Positions 40,921 through 49,400 of a stretch of 64,000 nt of DNA are shown one piece after another. The translations under genes were made by a program, and so were the position numbers. Within the stretch, counting starts at the first letter, position 1. Each line of letters starts with the position of its first letter. The DNA is from Rhodovulum robiginosum (GTDB taxonomy: Bacteria > Pseudomonadota > Alphaproteobacteria > Rhodobacterales > Rhodobacteraceae). The notes under the pieces are model-generated. The model did not search any database, was not told where the DNA came from, and saw only the letters and a list, made by a program, of their open reading frames with translations. Location: positions 37,181 through 101,180 of the forward strand of contig NZ_RWGU01000039.1 in assembly GCF_003944755.1 (NCBI RefSeq), read 5' to 3'.

Positions 40921-40960
40921 AAAACGGCGGATCGGGCTGCTGCCACTGCCCGATCCGCCG
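40921..40960 (-). terminator. attenuator-like intrinsic terminator in the mraZ leader
   Basis: A perfect 13-bp stem (CGGCGGATCGGGC / GCCCGATCCGCCG) with a 10-nt loop is followed, on the minus strand, by TTTTCC. No T-run follows on the plus strand. It ends 38 bases before the mraZ GTG. It either terminates transcripts coming from mrp or, if the dcw promoter lies upstream near 41130, attenuates the whole division operon. Confidence 0.7.
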
Positions 40961-41127
40961 CCCTCGTCCCATCTCTGGGCTGTCCGGCTGCGCGCGCCAC
41001 CTGGGGGGATGTCTGCTCGCCCGCGCGCCGGATCTCTTTGTTCGATGAAAGCGGAGGCCTGTATGAAACCTGCTTTTGTTCTCGTTGGGGGTCTTTTCGT
41101 TGCCCCTTGAGCCCGTCCCTCATCGCG

Positions 41128-41158
41128 TAAATAAGGGATGCCATGGGATTTCATGGAA
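41128..41158 (-). promoter_or_regulatory. candidate MraZ operator repeats with adjacent -10
   Basis: Read on the plus strand, AGGGA-N5-TGGGA-N5-TGGAA (41134-41138, 41144-41148, 41154-41158) gives three units at exact 10-bp spacing, the layout described for MraZ boxes (TGGGN separated by 5 nt). On the minus strand TATTTA (41128-41133) would be the -10, so the repeats would cover the -35 zone. The repeat orientation is opposite to the operon, which lowers confidence. The resulting leader would be about 240 nt. Confidence 0.4.
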
Positions 41159-41491
41159 ATCAACTTTTATCTGCATGCCCAGACCACAAGATGCTGTTTT
41201 GAATGGGCTGGAAAGACAAGATTTAGAGGCCATTTCGGCCAACATTGCGCTACCTGTAGCGTGCAGCTTCTCAAAGTTAACAAAATATGGTGATCCACCT
41301 TGGGATTCTGGGTCGGGCCACGAATTCCCAGATTTTTTCCAAAAGCTCCTGACCCGGCCCGGAAAACGGGTGACGGCAAGGCCGAATCCGGCGCCCATCA
41401 CCCCTCAGGACGCAGAATCAACGTGCGATTCGTTGGATATCGGCGTCATGGCCCAGCCGACGACCGGCCTTGGGCCATGAATTCCCGTGGC

Positions 41492-42574
41492 TCAGGCCAG
41501 GCCGCCGCGCACCAGACCCTCGGCAAGACGTGCATAGGCCTCGGCCAGCGGCCCCTCGCCCGCGGCGACCGGTATGCCGGCATCGCCCCCTTCGCGCACC
41601 GGCAGCGCCAGCGGCAGCTCGCCCAGGAACGGCACGCCCATCGCCGCGGCCTCGGCGCGCACCCCGCCATGGCCGAAGATATGCGCCTCGTGCCCGCAAT
41701 TGGGGCAGACATAGGTGGACATGTTCTCGATCAGCCCCAGCACCGGCGTGTCGAGCTTGGCGAACATGTCGATCGCCTTGCGCGCATCCAGCAGTGCCAC
41801 GTCCTGCGGGGTGGAGACGACAAGCGCGCCGCTCAATGCCGCGCGCTGGCACAGCGTGAGCTGCACGTCGCCGGTACCCGGCGGCAGGTCCACGATCAGA
41901 ACGTCGAGCGCGCCCCAATTCACCTGTCCCAGCAACTGCTGCAACGCGCCCATCAGCATCGGGCCCCGCCAGATCGCCGCCTTGTTCTCGGGCAGCATCA
42001 GCCCGATGGACATCACCGTCACGCCATAGGCCTGCAGCGGCTCGATGGTCTTGCCGTCGGGCGATGAAGGGCGCTGGCCGGTCAGCCCCATCATCCGCGG
42101 CACCGACGGGCCATAGATATCGGCATCGAGCAGCCCCACCTTGCGCCCCTGCCGCGCCAGTGCGACGGCGAGGTTGGTGGACACGGTCGATTTGCCCACG
42201 CCCCCCTTGCCCGAGGCGATGGCGAGCAGGCGTTTGACATCGGGCGGCGTGACGTCGGTCTGGCCCGGGCTGGGATGGCCGCCGACCTTGAGCGAGGGCG
42301 GCGCCTTTTCCGCCGGTTTCGCCGCCGGCCCGTGTGCGGTCAGCACCGCCGACACCGCCTCGACCCCCGGCAGCGCCGCCACCGTGGCCTCGGCCGCCTC
42401 GCGCACCGGGCCCATGCGCGCGGCGGCCTCCGGGCTGTCGGCCTCGATCACGAACCGCACGGCGCCGCCGTCGACGCTGAGCGCCCGCACCATGTCGCGC
42501 GAGACGAGCGTGCCGCCGTCAGAGAGCGTGATTCGGTCGAGCTCGGCGAGGATGGCATCGCGGGATAGGGTCAT
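41492..42574 (-). CDS. mrp: Mrp/NBP35 family iron-sulfur cluster carrier ATPase (ApbC)
   Basis: The 360-aa P-loop ATPase carries Fe-S clusters to target proteins. An N-terminal MIP18-like domain (about 1-80, TLSDGGTLVSRDMV) is fused to the ATPase domain with deviant Walker A SGKGGVGKST (121-130), LLDADIYGPSVPRMMG, and the bridging-cluster motif VCPNCGHE. The start MTLSRDAILAELD has a GGAGG eight bases upstream; a longer frame adds 28 unlikely residues. It is monocistronic: 609 bp separate it from mraZ. Confidence 0.94.
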   Translation of the reverse strand: MTLSRDAILAELDRITLSDGGTLVSRDMVRALSVDGGAVRFVIEADSPEAAARMGPVREAAEATVAALPGVEAVSAVLTAHGPAAKPAEKAPPSLKVGGHPSPGQTDVTPPDVKRLLAIASGKGGVGKSTVSTNLAVALARQGRKVGLLDADIYGPSVPRMMGLTGQRPSSPDGKTIEPLQAYGVTVMSIGLMLPENKAAIWRGPMLMGALQQLLGQVNWGALDVLIVDLPPGTGDVQLTLCQRAALSGALVVSTPQDVALLDARKAIDMFAKLDTPVLGLIENMSTYVCPNCGHEAHIFGHGGVRAEAAAMGVPFLGELPLALPVREGGDAGIPVAAGEGPLAEAYARLAEGLVRGGLA

Positions 42575-42947
42575 GTGGGGCCTCCTTTTCTCTGCTCTTA
42601 CTTGTGCAGCGTCGCCCGAAGGGCAAGGGCATTCAGACGGCGCCCATCGACCGTGCAAGCCCCGTCATGCTGCTCAAAAATATGTCAGAGATACTTATGC
42701 TCTTGCTGCATAGCGGCAATTCGCCGAGAGAGCATTGTGCATACGCAGCATTCGCTTATCTTCGTTTGCAACGAGGCGCGGCAAAGGCAGCGTCGAACGG
42801 GCCGCTTCAAGGCCGCAGCATAGGGGCAGTTGAGGAACCTCGACGATCAAATCCCCGTCATGCCGCGCGGTGAACGAAAGCAAGACGGTCAGAGAATACG
42901 CATCGCGCGTGCAAGTCCAATCCAGGGCGCAGCGCGTAAAAAGGATA
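42575..42947. other. intergenic region upstream of the small RNA locus
   Basis: This is the 5' half of the 566-bp gap between mrp and uvrD. Short frames exist on both strands but none has a ribosome site with a recognisable product; in particular no DUF1127 motif was found in three plus-strand frames. The part at 42665-42770 is AT-richer with repeated GCAT words. A GGAAC-N17-CGTC promoter-like element lies at 42834-42859. Confidence 0.45.
42834..42859 (+). promoter_or_regulatory. ECF/EcfG-like promoter candidate for the small RNA locus
   Basis: GGAAC (42834-42838) and CGTC (42856-42859) are separated by 17 nt, one base from the GGAAC-N16/17-CGTT pattern used by the general-stress sigma factor EcfG of alphaproteobacteria. 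It precedes the first small RNA hairpin by about 85 nt. One short match in GC-rich DNA is weak evidence. Confidence 0.28.
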
Positions 42948-43020
42948 GGAAGCCCCTCCTCCTCCCTGGGTTTCCTTACCTGGCGGCGGCATCAATCCTC
43001 CCTGATGCCGCCGCACTTTT
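42948..43020 (+). ncRNA. CCUCCUCCC-loop small RNA, first copy (cuckoo/CcsR type)
   Basis: Two consecutive hairpins are visible. The first has stem GGAAGCCC/GGGTTTCC (42948-42955, 42968-42975) and a loop carrying the exact motif CCTCCTCCC (42958-42966). The second has a perfect 12-bp stem GCGGCGGCATCA/TGATGCCGCCGC (42983-42994, 43003-43014), loop ATCCTCCC, and a following ACTTTTC, so it doubles as an intrinsic terminator. This two-hairpin, anti-Shine-Dalgarno-loop design is that of the alphaproteobacterial cuckoo RNA family, which includes Rhodobacter CcsR1-4. Those are stress-induced and usually follow a DUF1127 gene, which is missing here. The 5' end is not defined. Confidence 0.78.
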
Positions 43021-43050
43021 CTTCCGGGCGCCATGCGTGCCCAACGGTGT

Positions 43051-43125
43051 TGCAGCGGGTTTTCCTCCTCCCTGACCTGCTGCATGACAGACGGCGGCGT
43101 CATCCTCCCTGGCGCCGCCGTTTTT
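43051..43125 (+). ncRNA. CCUCCUCCC-loop small RNA, second copy (cuckoo/CcsR type)
   Basis: The first hairpin has stem TGCAGCGGGT/ACCTGCTGCA (43051-43060, 43075-43084; one G-U pair) with loop motif CCTCCTCCC (43064-43072). The second has stem ACGGCGGCGTC/GGCGCCGCCGT (43091-43101, 43111-43121; one G-U pair), loop ATCCTCCCT, and a T5 tract (43121-43125), a strong intrinsic terminator. The architecture repeats that of the first copy while the stems differ in sequence, showing that structure and loops are what is conserved. It ends 15 bp before the convergent uvrD stop, and its terminator does not read as one on the minus strand. Confidence 0.78.
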
Positions 43126-43140
43126 CGTTTCAGTTCGGTC

Positions 43141-45492
43141 TTAGAAGGGGACGTCCGCCGAGGTGACGAAGCGGGCCACGACCTTTTTCGGCCCGGCCTT
43201 GTCGAACTCCACGTCCAGCTTGTCGCCCTCGATGGCGGTCACCTGGCCGTAGCCGAACTTCTGATGAAAGACCCTGTCGCCCAGTGCAAAGGCCGACACC
43301 GCCTCGGCGTCGATCACCATGCTGCGGCTTTCGCGCGGCTGGCTGACGGGGCGCTCGGCGCTGCGCGCCTGCAGCCGCTTCCATCCCGGCGAGTTGTAGA
43401 CATCCGCCCGTGACGCGCGATCCTCCAGCCCCGAGCCCATGGGCGCCGCCGCGCCGTAGCCGCCGCCATAAAGGCCGGGGGGCGTCAGCACATCGACATG
43501 ATCCTCGGGCAGCTCGTCGATAAAGCGCGAGGGCAGCGCCGACTGCCATTGCCCGTAGACCCGCCGGTTGGCGGCGAAAGACACCGTGCAGACCTCCTCG
43601 GCCCGCGTGACGCCCACATAGGCCAGCCGCCGTTCCTCTTCGAGGCCCTTCAGCCCGGTCTCGTCCATCGAGCGCTGGCTGGGGAAAAGACCGTCCTCCC
43701 AGCCGGGCAGGAAGACCACGGGAAATTCCAGCCCCTTGGCCGCGTGCAGCGTCATGATCGAGATCTTGGCGCCGCCTTCCTCGGTCTCGTTGTCCATGAT
43801 CAGCGCGACATGTTCGAGAAAGCCTTGCAGGTTTTCGAACTCTTCAAGCGCCTTGACCAGCTCCTTGAGGTTTTCCAGCCGCCCCGGCGCCTCGGGCGTC
43901 TTGTCGTTTTGCCAATGCTCGGTATAGCCGGACTCGTCGAGGATGCGCTCGGCCAGCTCGATATGGCTTTCGCGCGCGTCCAGCACGGCACCATGCCAGC
44001 GCCCGATACCCGCGATCAGTTTGCCCAGCTCCCGCGCGCCCTTGCCGGTCAGGCCGCCGGACTCGATCAGCAGCCGCGCCCCGTCGACCAGCGGCACGCC
44101 GTTGCTGCGCGCCATGGTCTGGATCTTCTGCTGCGCCTTGTCGCCGAGGCCGCGCTTGGGCGTGTTCACGATCCGCTCGAAGGCTAGATCGTCGTCGGGG
44201 CTGACAGCGAGGCGGAAATAGGCCATCGCGTCGCGGATTTCCATGCGTTCGTAAAACCGCGGGCCGCCGATCACCCGGTAAGGCAGCCCGATGGTCAGGA
44301 ACCTGTCCTCGAAGGGCCGCATCTGGTGGCTGGCGCGCACCAGAATGGCCATGTCGTCCAGCGAATAGGGGTTTAGGCCGCGGGTGCCGCGCTGCATCGC
44401 CTCGGCCTCTTCGCCGATCCAGCGGGCCTCTTCCTCGCCGTCCCAGTGGCCGATCAGGCGCAGTTTCTCGCCCTCTTCGGCCTCGGTCCACAACGTCTTG
44501 CCCAGCCGCCCCTTGTTGGCCGCGATCACGCCCGAGGCGGCGGCCAGGATATGCGGGGTGGAGCGGTAGTTCTGTTCCAGCCGGATCACCTGCGCGCCCG
44601 GGAAATCCTTTTCGAACCGCAGGATGTTGCCCACCTCGGCGCCGCGCCAACCATAGATCGACTGGTCGTCGTCGCCCACGCAGCAGATGTTGCGATGGCC
44701 CCCGGCCAGAAGGCGCAGCCACAGGTACTGAGCGACGTTGGTGTCCTGGTATTCATCCACCAGGATGTAGCGGAACCAGCGGCGATACTGGGCCAGGACG
44801 TCGTCATGGGCCTGGAAGATCGTCAGCATATGCAGCAGCAGGTCGCCGAAATCGACGGCGTTGAGCGTTTTCAGCCGCGCCTGGTATTCCGCGTAAAGCT
44901 CGACCCCGCGGCTGTTGAAGGCCGAGGCCTCGCCCGCCGGCACGGCCTCGGGCGTCCAGGCGCGGTTCTTCCAGTGGTCGATGATCCCGGCCAGCTGCCG
45001 GGCGGGCCAGCGTTTCTCGTCGATATTCGCGGCGACGATCAACTGTTTCATCAGCCGGATCTGGTCGTCGGTATCGAGGATGGTGAAATTGCTTTTCAGC
45101 CCCGCCAGTTCTGCATGGCGGCGCAAGAGCTTGACGCAGATCGCGTGGAAGGTGCCGAGCCAGGGCATCCCCTCGACCGCCTCGCCCATCAGCCGGCCGA
45201 CGCGGTTCTTCATCTCGCGGGCGGCCTTGTTGGTGAAGGTGACCGCCAGTATCTCGTTGGGCCGCGCGGTGCCGGTCCATAGCAGGTGCGCGATGCGCGC
45301 GGTCAGCGCCTTGGTCTTGCCGGTGCCGGCGCCTGCCAGCATCAGCACCGGGCCGTCCAGCGCCTCGACCGCTTGCCGCTGGGCCGGGTTCAGTTCGTCC
45401 AGATAGGGCGCCGGCCGCGCGACCATGGCACGGGCCGACAGCGAGCCCTGCGCGGCCGCCTCGAAGGCGTCGTCTTCTTCGATACTGCTCAT
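43141..45492 (-). CDS. uvrD: DNA helicase II, UvrD/PcrA family
   Basis: The 783-aa superfamily 1 3'-5' helicase acts in nucleotide excision and mismatch repair. It has the Q motif LNPAQRQAV, Walker A AGAGTGKT (53-60), VTFTNKAAREMKNRV, DEYQDTN and GDDDQSIYGWRGA, LEQNYRSTPHI, LHAAKGLEFPVVFLPG and VGVTRAEE. The C-terminal tail (about 690-783) ends in a Tudor-like RNA polymerase-interaction domain (GDRVFHQKFGYGQVTAIEGD). The start at 45492 is the sensible one; the longer frame upstream is non-coding and would swallow the LexA box. Confidence 0.96.
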   Translation of the reverse strand: MSSIEEDDAFEAAAQGSLSARAMVARPAPYLDELNPAQRQAVEALDGPVLMLAGAGTGKTKALTARIAHLLWTGTARPNEILAVTFTNKAAREMKNRVGRLMGEAVEGMPWLGTFHAICVKLLRRHAELAGLKSNFTILDTDDQIRLMKQLIVAANIDEKRWPARQLAGIIDHWKNRAWTPEAVPAGEASAFNSRGVELYAEYQARLKTLNAVDFGDLLLHMLTIFQAHDDVLAQYRRWFRYILVDEYQDTNVAQYLWLRLLAGGHRNICCVGDDDQSIYGWRGAEVGNILRFEKDFPGAQVIRLEQNYRSTPHILAAASGVIAANKGRLGKTLWTEAEEGEKLRLIGHWDGEEEARWIGEEAEAMQRGTRGLNPYSLDDMAILVRASHQMRPFEDRFLTIGLPYRVIGGPRFYERMEIRDAMAYFRLAVSPDDDLAFERIVNTPKRGLGDKAQQKIQTMARSNGVPLVDGARLLIESGGLTGKGARELGKLIAGIGRWHGAVLDARESHIELAERILDESGYTEHWQNDKTPEAPGRLENLKELVKALEEFENLQGFLEHVALIMDNETEEGGAKISIMTLHAAKGLEFPVVFLPGWEDGLFPSQRSMDETGLKGLEEERRLAYVGVTRAEEVCTVSFAANRRVYGQWQSALPSRFIDELPEDHVDVLTPPGLYGGGYGAAAPMGSGLEDRASRADVYNSPGWKRLQARSAERPVSQPRESRSMVIDAEAVSAFALGDRVFHQKFGYGQVTAIEGDKLDVEFDKAGPKKVVARFVTSADVPF

Positions 45493-45533
45493 GGCGGCCA
45501 GTCTAGCGCGGGCCGACGCCGAGTTAAAGAATT

Positions 45534-45548
45534 GTTCGCAGAATGTTC
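45534..45548. promoter_or_regulatory. LexA (SOS) box upstream of uvrD
   Basis: GTTC-N7-GTTC (45534-45537 and 45545-45548) exactly matches the direct-repeat LexA operator of alphaproteobacteria. It lies 42 bp before the uvrD ATG in an AT-rich patch. uvrD is a classical SOS gene, so LexA repression of uvrD is the natural reading; the divergent methyltransferase gene is 210 bp away. Confidence 0.8.
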
Positions 45549-45758
45549 TGCACGATTCAGCGCCGATCTGGGCAAGAAGCAGGCGCCGCGCCGCCGCCTG
45601 CCCGCCCGCCAGGCACATGACATGAAACCGTGATCGAACGTTCCGGCCGCTCTTGCGGGGCTGCGCCGCGACGGGTAGCGTCGCCCGCGCACGGCAGGTG
45701 CCCCTACCACCGGACGCGCATCCCGAAGGCAGAGATCGGCAGAGGAACGACACTGAGC

Positions 45759-46412
45759 ATGACTTATTTCGACACGGTCAGCCGAGATCTGCGCGAATTG
45801 CCCTACATGAAAGTCGCGCAGGCCCGCGTGCTGCGCGACCTGATCGCAGACGAAGACGCGGAAGACATCCTTGAGATCGGCTTTTTCAAAGGCAAGAGCA
45901 GCGCCTACATCGGCGCCATTCTGGAGGATCGCGGCGCCGGCCATCTGGTGACGATCGACCGCGACAGCGCCCGCAACCACCGCCCGGACATCACCCAGGT
46001 TCTTGCAGGCGCCGGGCTCGGGCACCGGGTGACGCCGGTCTTCGCCAAGCGGTCATACACCTGGGAATTGCAAAGGCTAATCTCGGCCGATCCGTCGCCC
46101 CGCTTCGATCTATGCTATTTCGACGGCGGCCACCACTGGGACGGCACCGGCTTCGGCGTGCTTCTGGTGGACATGCTGCTCAGGCCCGGCGGCCTTCTGG
46201 TGCTCGACGACATGAACTGGTCGATCAACGGCTCGCCCTACTACCGCAAGGATCCCAAGCGCGCCGAAGCCTTTTCCGAGGACGAATGCGCCGCCCACAC
46301 GGTGCGCCTGGTCTGGGACAGGATACTGCCGCATCTGGGCTATCGCCATGTCCGTGAGATCGAGCCGCTGGCCTGGGGCATCGCACGCAAGCCCGACGGC
46401 CCCCAAACCTGA
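45759..46412 (+). CDS. class I SAM-dependent methyltransferase (Methyltransf_24-like)
   Basis: The 217-aa protein has motif I LEIGFFKGKSSAYIG (about 47-61), an acidic VTIDRD, and a DLCYFDGGHHWDG / LLVLDDMNW region typical of methyltransferases acting on sugars or small molecules. The substrate is unknown. The start at 45759 is set by AGAGGA eleven bases upstream; the frame extends further without coding character. It ends 85 bp before the pyruvate carboxylase gene, possibly in one transcript. No membrane segment or signal is seen. Confidence 0.8.
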   Translation: MTYFDTVSRDLRELPYMKVAQARVLRDLIADEDAEDILEIGFFKGKSSAYIGAILEDRGAGHLVTIDRDSARNHRPDITQVLAGAGLGHRVTPVFAKRSYTWELQRLISADPSPRFDLCYFDGGHHWDGTGFGVLLVDMLLRPGGLLVLDDMNWSINGSPYYRKDPKRAEAFSEDECAAHTVRLVWDRILPHLGYRHVREIEPLAWGIARKPDGPQT

Positions 46413-46497
46413 CACCGCGCCGGGTGCCGTGGGTGCCTGCGCGCGAAAAGACACCGGCCGCGGGCAACCGCGGCACCATCCAAAGGACCCTTTGCCA

Positions 46498-49400
46498 ATG
46501 GCCGAGTTCCAGAAGATCCTCATCGCCAACCGCGGCGAGATCGCCATCCGCGTCATGCGCGCCGCCAACGAGCTGGGCAAGCGCACCGTTGCCGTCTACG
46601 CCGAAGAGGACAAGCTGGGCCTGCACCGGTTCAAGGCCGACGAGGCCTACAAGATCGGCGAGGGTCTGGGCCCGGTGCAGGCCTATCTCTCGATCGAAGA
46701 GATCATCCGCGTCGCCCGCATGTCGGGCGCCGACGCGGTTCATCCAGGCTATGGCCTCTTGTCGGAAAACCCCGAATTCGTCGAGGCGTGCGAGGCCGCA
46801 GGGCTGGCCTTCATCGGCCCCAAGGCAGAGACCATGCGCAAGCTCGGCGACAAGGCCAGCGCGCGCAAGGTCGCCATGGAGGCGGGCGTGCCGGTGATCC
46901 CGGCGACCGAGGTGCTGGGCGACGACATGGCCGCCATCCGCAAGGAGGCCGACGAGATCGGCTATCCGCTGATGCTCAAGGCCTCGTGGGGCGGCGGCGG
47001 GCGCGGGATGCGCCCGATCATGTGTCCCGACGAGCTGGAGGACAAGGTCCGTGAAGGCCGGCGCGAGGCCGAGGCCGCCTTCGGCAATGGCGAGGGCTAC
47101 CTGGAGAAGATGATCACCCGCGCCCGCCATGTCGAGGTGCAGATCCTCGGCGACAGCCAGGGCAACATCTATCATTTGTGGGAACGCGACTGTTCGGTCC
47201 AGCGGCGCAACCAGAAGGTCGTCGAGCGCGCGCCCGCGCCCTATCTCAGCCATGCCCAGCGCGAGATGCTGTGCAACCTCGGCAAGAAGATCGCCGAGCA
47301 TGTGGGCTATCAAGCCGCGGGCACCGTCGAGTTCCTGATGGATATGGAGACGGGCAATTTCTACTTCATCGAGGTGAACCCGCGCATCCAGGTGGAGCAC
47401 ACCGTCACCGAAGAGGTGACCGGCATCGATATCGTGCGCGCGCAGATCCTGATCTCCGAGGGCAAGAGCCTGGTCGAGGCCACCGGCGTGGCCAGCCAGT
47501 ACGACGTGGACCTCGACGGCCACGCGCTGCAATGCCGGATCACCACCGAGGACCCGCTGAACAACTTCATCCCCGATTACGGGCGCATCACCGCCTATCG
47601 CGGCGCCACCGGCATGGGCATCCGGCTGGATGGCGGCACCGCCTATTCGGGCGCTGTCATCACCCGCTACTATGACTCGCTGCTGGAAAAGGTCACCGCA
47701 TGGGCCCCCACCCCGGAGGCGGCGATCGCGCGGATGGACCGGGCGTTGCGCGAGTTCCGCATTCGCGGCGTCAGCACCAACATCGCCTTCGTCGAGAACC
47801 TGCTCAAGCACCCGACCTTCCTGAACAACGAATACTCGACCAAGTTCATCGACGAAACGCCCGAGCTGTTCCAGTTCACCAAGCGGCGCGACCGGGCCAC
47901 CCGCATCCTGACCTACATCGCCGATGTGACCGTCAACGGGCACCCGGAGACCGAGGGCCGCAGCCTGCCCCCGGCCCAGACCAAGACACCCCGCCCGCCG
48001 GAGAACCGGCGCGAAAGCTTCATGCCCGGCACGCGGCAGATCCTCGACGAGTTCGGAGCGCAGGCGGTGGCCGACTGGATGGCCGACCAGCCGCAGCTCT
48101 TGCTGACCGACACGACGATGCGCGACGGGCACCAGTCGCTGCTGGCCACGCGGATGCGCTCGATCGACATGATCCGGGTGGCGCCGGCCTATGCCCATAA
48201 CCTGCCCCAGCTCTTTTCCATCGAATGCTGGGGCGGCGCGACCTTCGACGTGGCCTACCGGTTCTTGCAGGAATGCCCGTGGCAGCGGCTGCGCGACCTG
48301 CGCGCGGCGATGCCCAACGTCATGACCCAAATGCTTTTGCGCGGCAGCAACGGGGTGGGCTACACCAACTACCCCGACAATGTCGTGCGCGGCTTTGTCC
48401 GGCAGGCGGCCGATACCGGCGTCGACGTGTTCCGCATCTTCGACAGCCTCAACTGGGTCGAGAACATGCGCGTGGCGATGGATGCGGTGATCGACACGGG
48501 CAAGATCTGCGAGGGGGCGATCTGCTATACCGGCGACATCCTGGACCCGTCGCGCGCGAAGTACGATCTCGCGTACTATGTCGATATGGGCAAGGCGCTG
48601 CGCGACGCCGGCGCCCATGTGCTGGGGCTCAAGGACATGGCGGGGCTCTTGAAGCCCGCCTCGGCCACGCTCCTCGTCAAGGCGCTCAAGGAAGAGGTCG
48701 GCCTGCCGCTGCATTTCCACACCCACGACACGAGCGGGTTCTCGGGCGCCACGATCCTGGCGGCGGCCGAGGCGGGCGTCGATGCGGTCGACGCCGCGAT
48801 GGACGCGTTCTCGGGCGGCACGTCGCAGCCCTGCCTGGGCTCGATCGTCGAGGCGCTGCGCAACACGCCGCGCGAGACCGGCATCGACATCGAGGCGGTG
48901 CGCGAAATCTCGGATTACTGGGGCCAGGTGCGGAGCCAATACACCGCCTTCGAATCCGGCATGCAGGTGCCGGCCTCCGAGGTCTACCTGCACGAGATGC
49001 CGGGGGGCCAGTTCACCAACCTCAAGGCCCAGGCCCGCAGCCTCGGCCTGGAAGAACGCTGGCCGGAGGTCGCCAAGACCTATGCCGACGTCAACCAGAT
49101 GTTCGGCGACATCGTCAAGGTCACGCCCTCGTCCAAAGTGGTGGGCGACATGGCGCTGATGATGGTCAGCCAGGGCCTGACGCGGGCCGACGTGGAAGAC
49201 CCCGAGAAGGATGTCGCCTTCCCCGATTCCGTGATCGACATGATGCGCGGCAATCTGGGCCAGCCGCCGGGCGGCTTTCCCGAGGGAATCGTCAAAAAGG
49301 TGCTCAAGGACGAAAAGCCCAACACCGAGCGTCCGGGCAAGCATCTCGACCCGGTCGATTTCGACAAGGTCCGCGCCGAGCTCGAGGCCAAGTTCGAGGA

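Larger units (their letters stand above)
40883..41491. other. 609-bp region between mrp and mraZ, leader and promoter of the dcw operon
   Basis: No convincing gene is seen. The half nearest mrp (41060-41340) is unusually AT-rich. It holds three 10-bp-spaced TGGGA-like repeats (41134-41158) next to a minus-strand -10 (TATTTA, 41128-41133), an inverted repeat CGCTAC-CT-GTAGCG (41248-41261), and a 15-nt direct repeat GGGCCA(C/T)GAATTCCC (41315-41329 and 41472-41486). A terminator-like hairpin is at 40921-40960. A plus-strand frame from 41174 (about 101 codons) has no ribosome site and is not accepted as a gene. Confidence 0.5.

Noticed and set aside
40747..41163. Minus-strand frame of 138 codons overlapping the mraZ start
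   Set aside because: It covers the leader hairpin and runs out of frame into mraZ; no recognisable protein.
41305..41338. Plus-strand hairpin TCTGGG/CCCAGA followed by T6
   Set aside because: Stem is only 6 bp with a long loop, and no plus-strand gene lies upstream to terminate.
42604..42873. Possible DUF1127 protein upstream of the small RNAs
   Set aside because: Plus-strand frames lack the R..L..L.D..L.DIG motif and a ribosome site.
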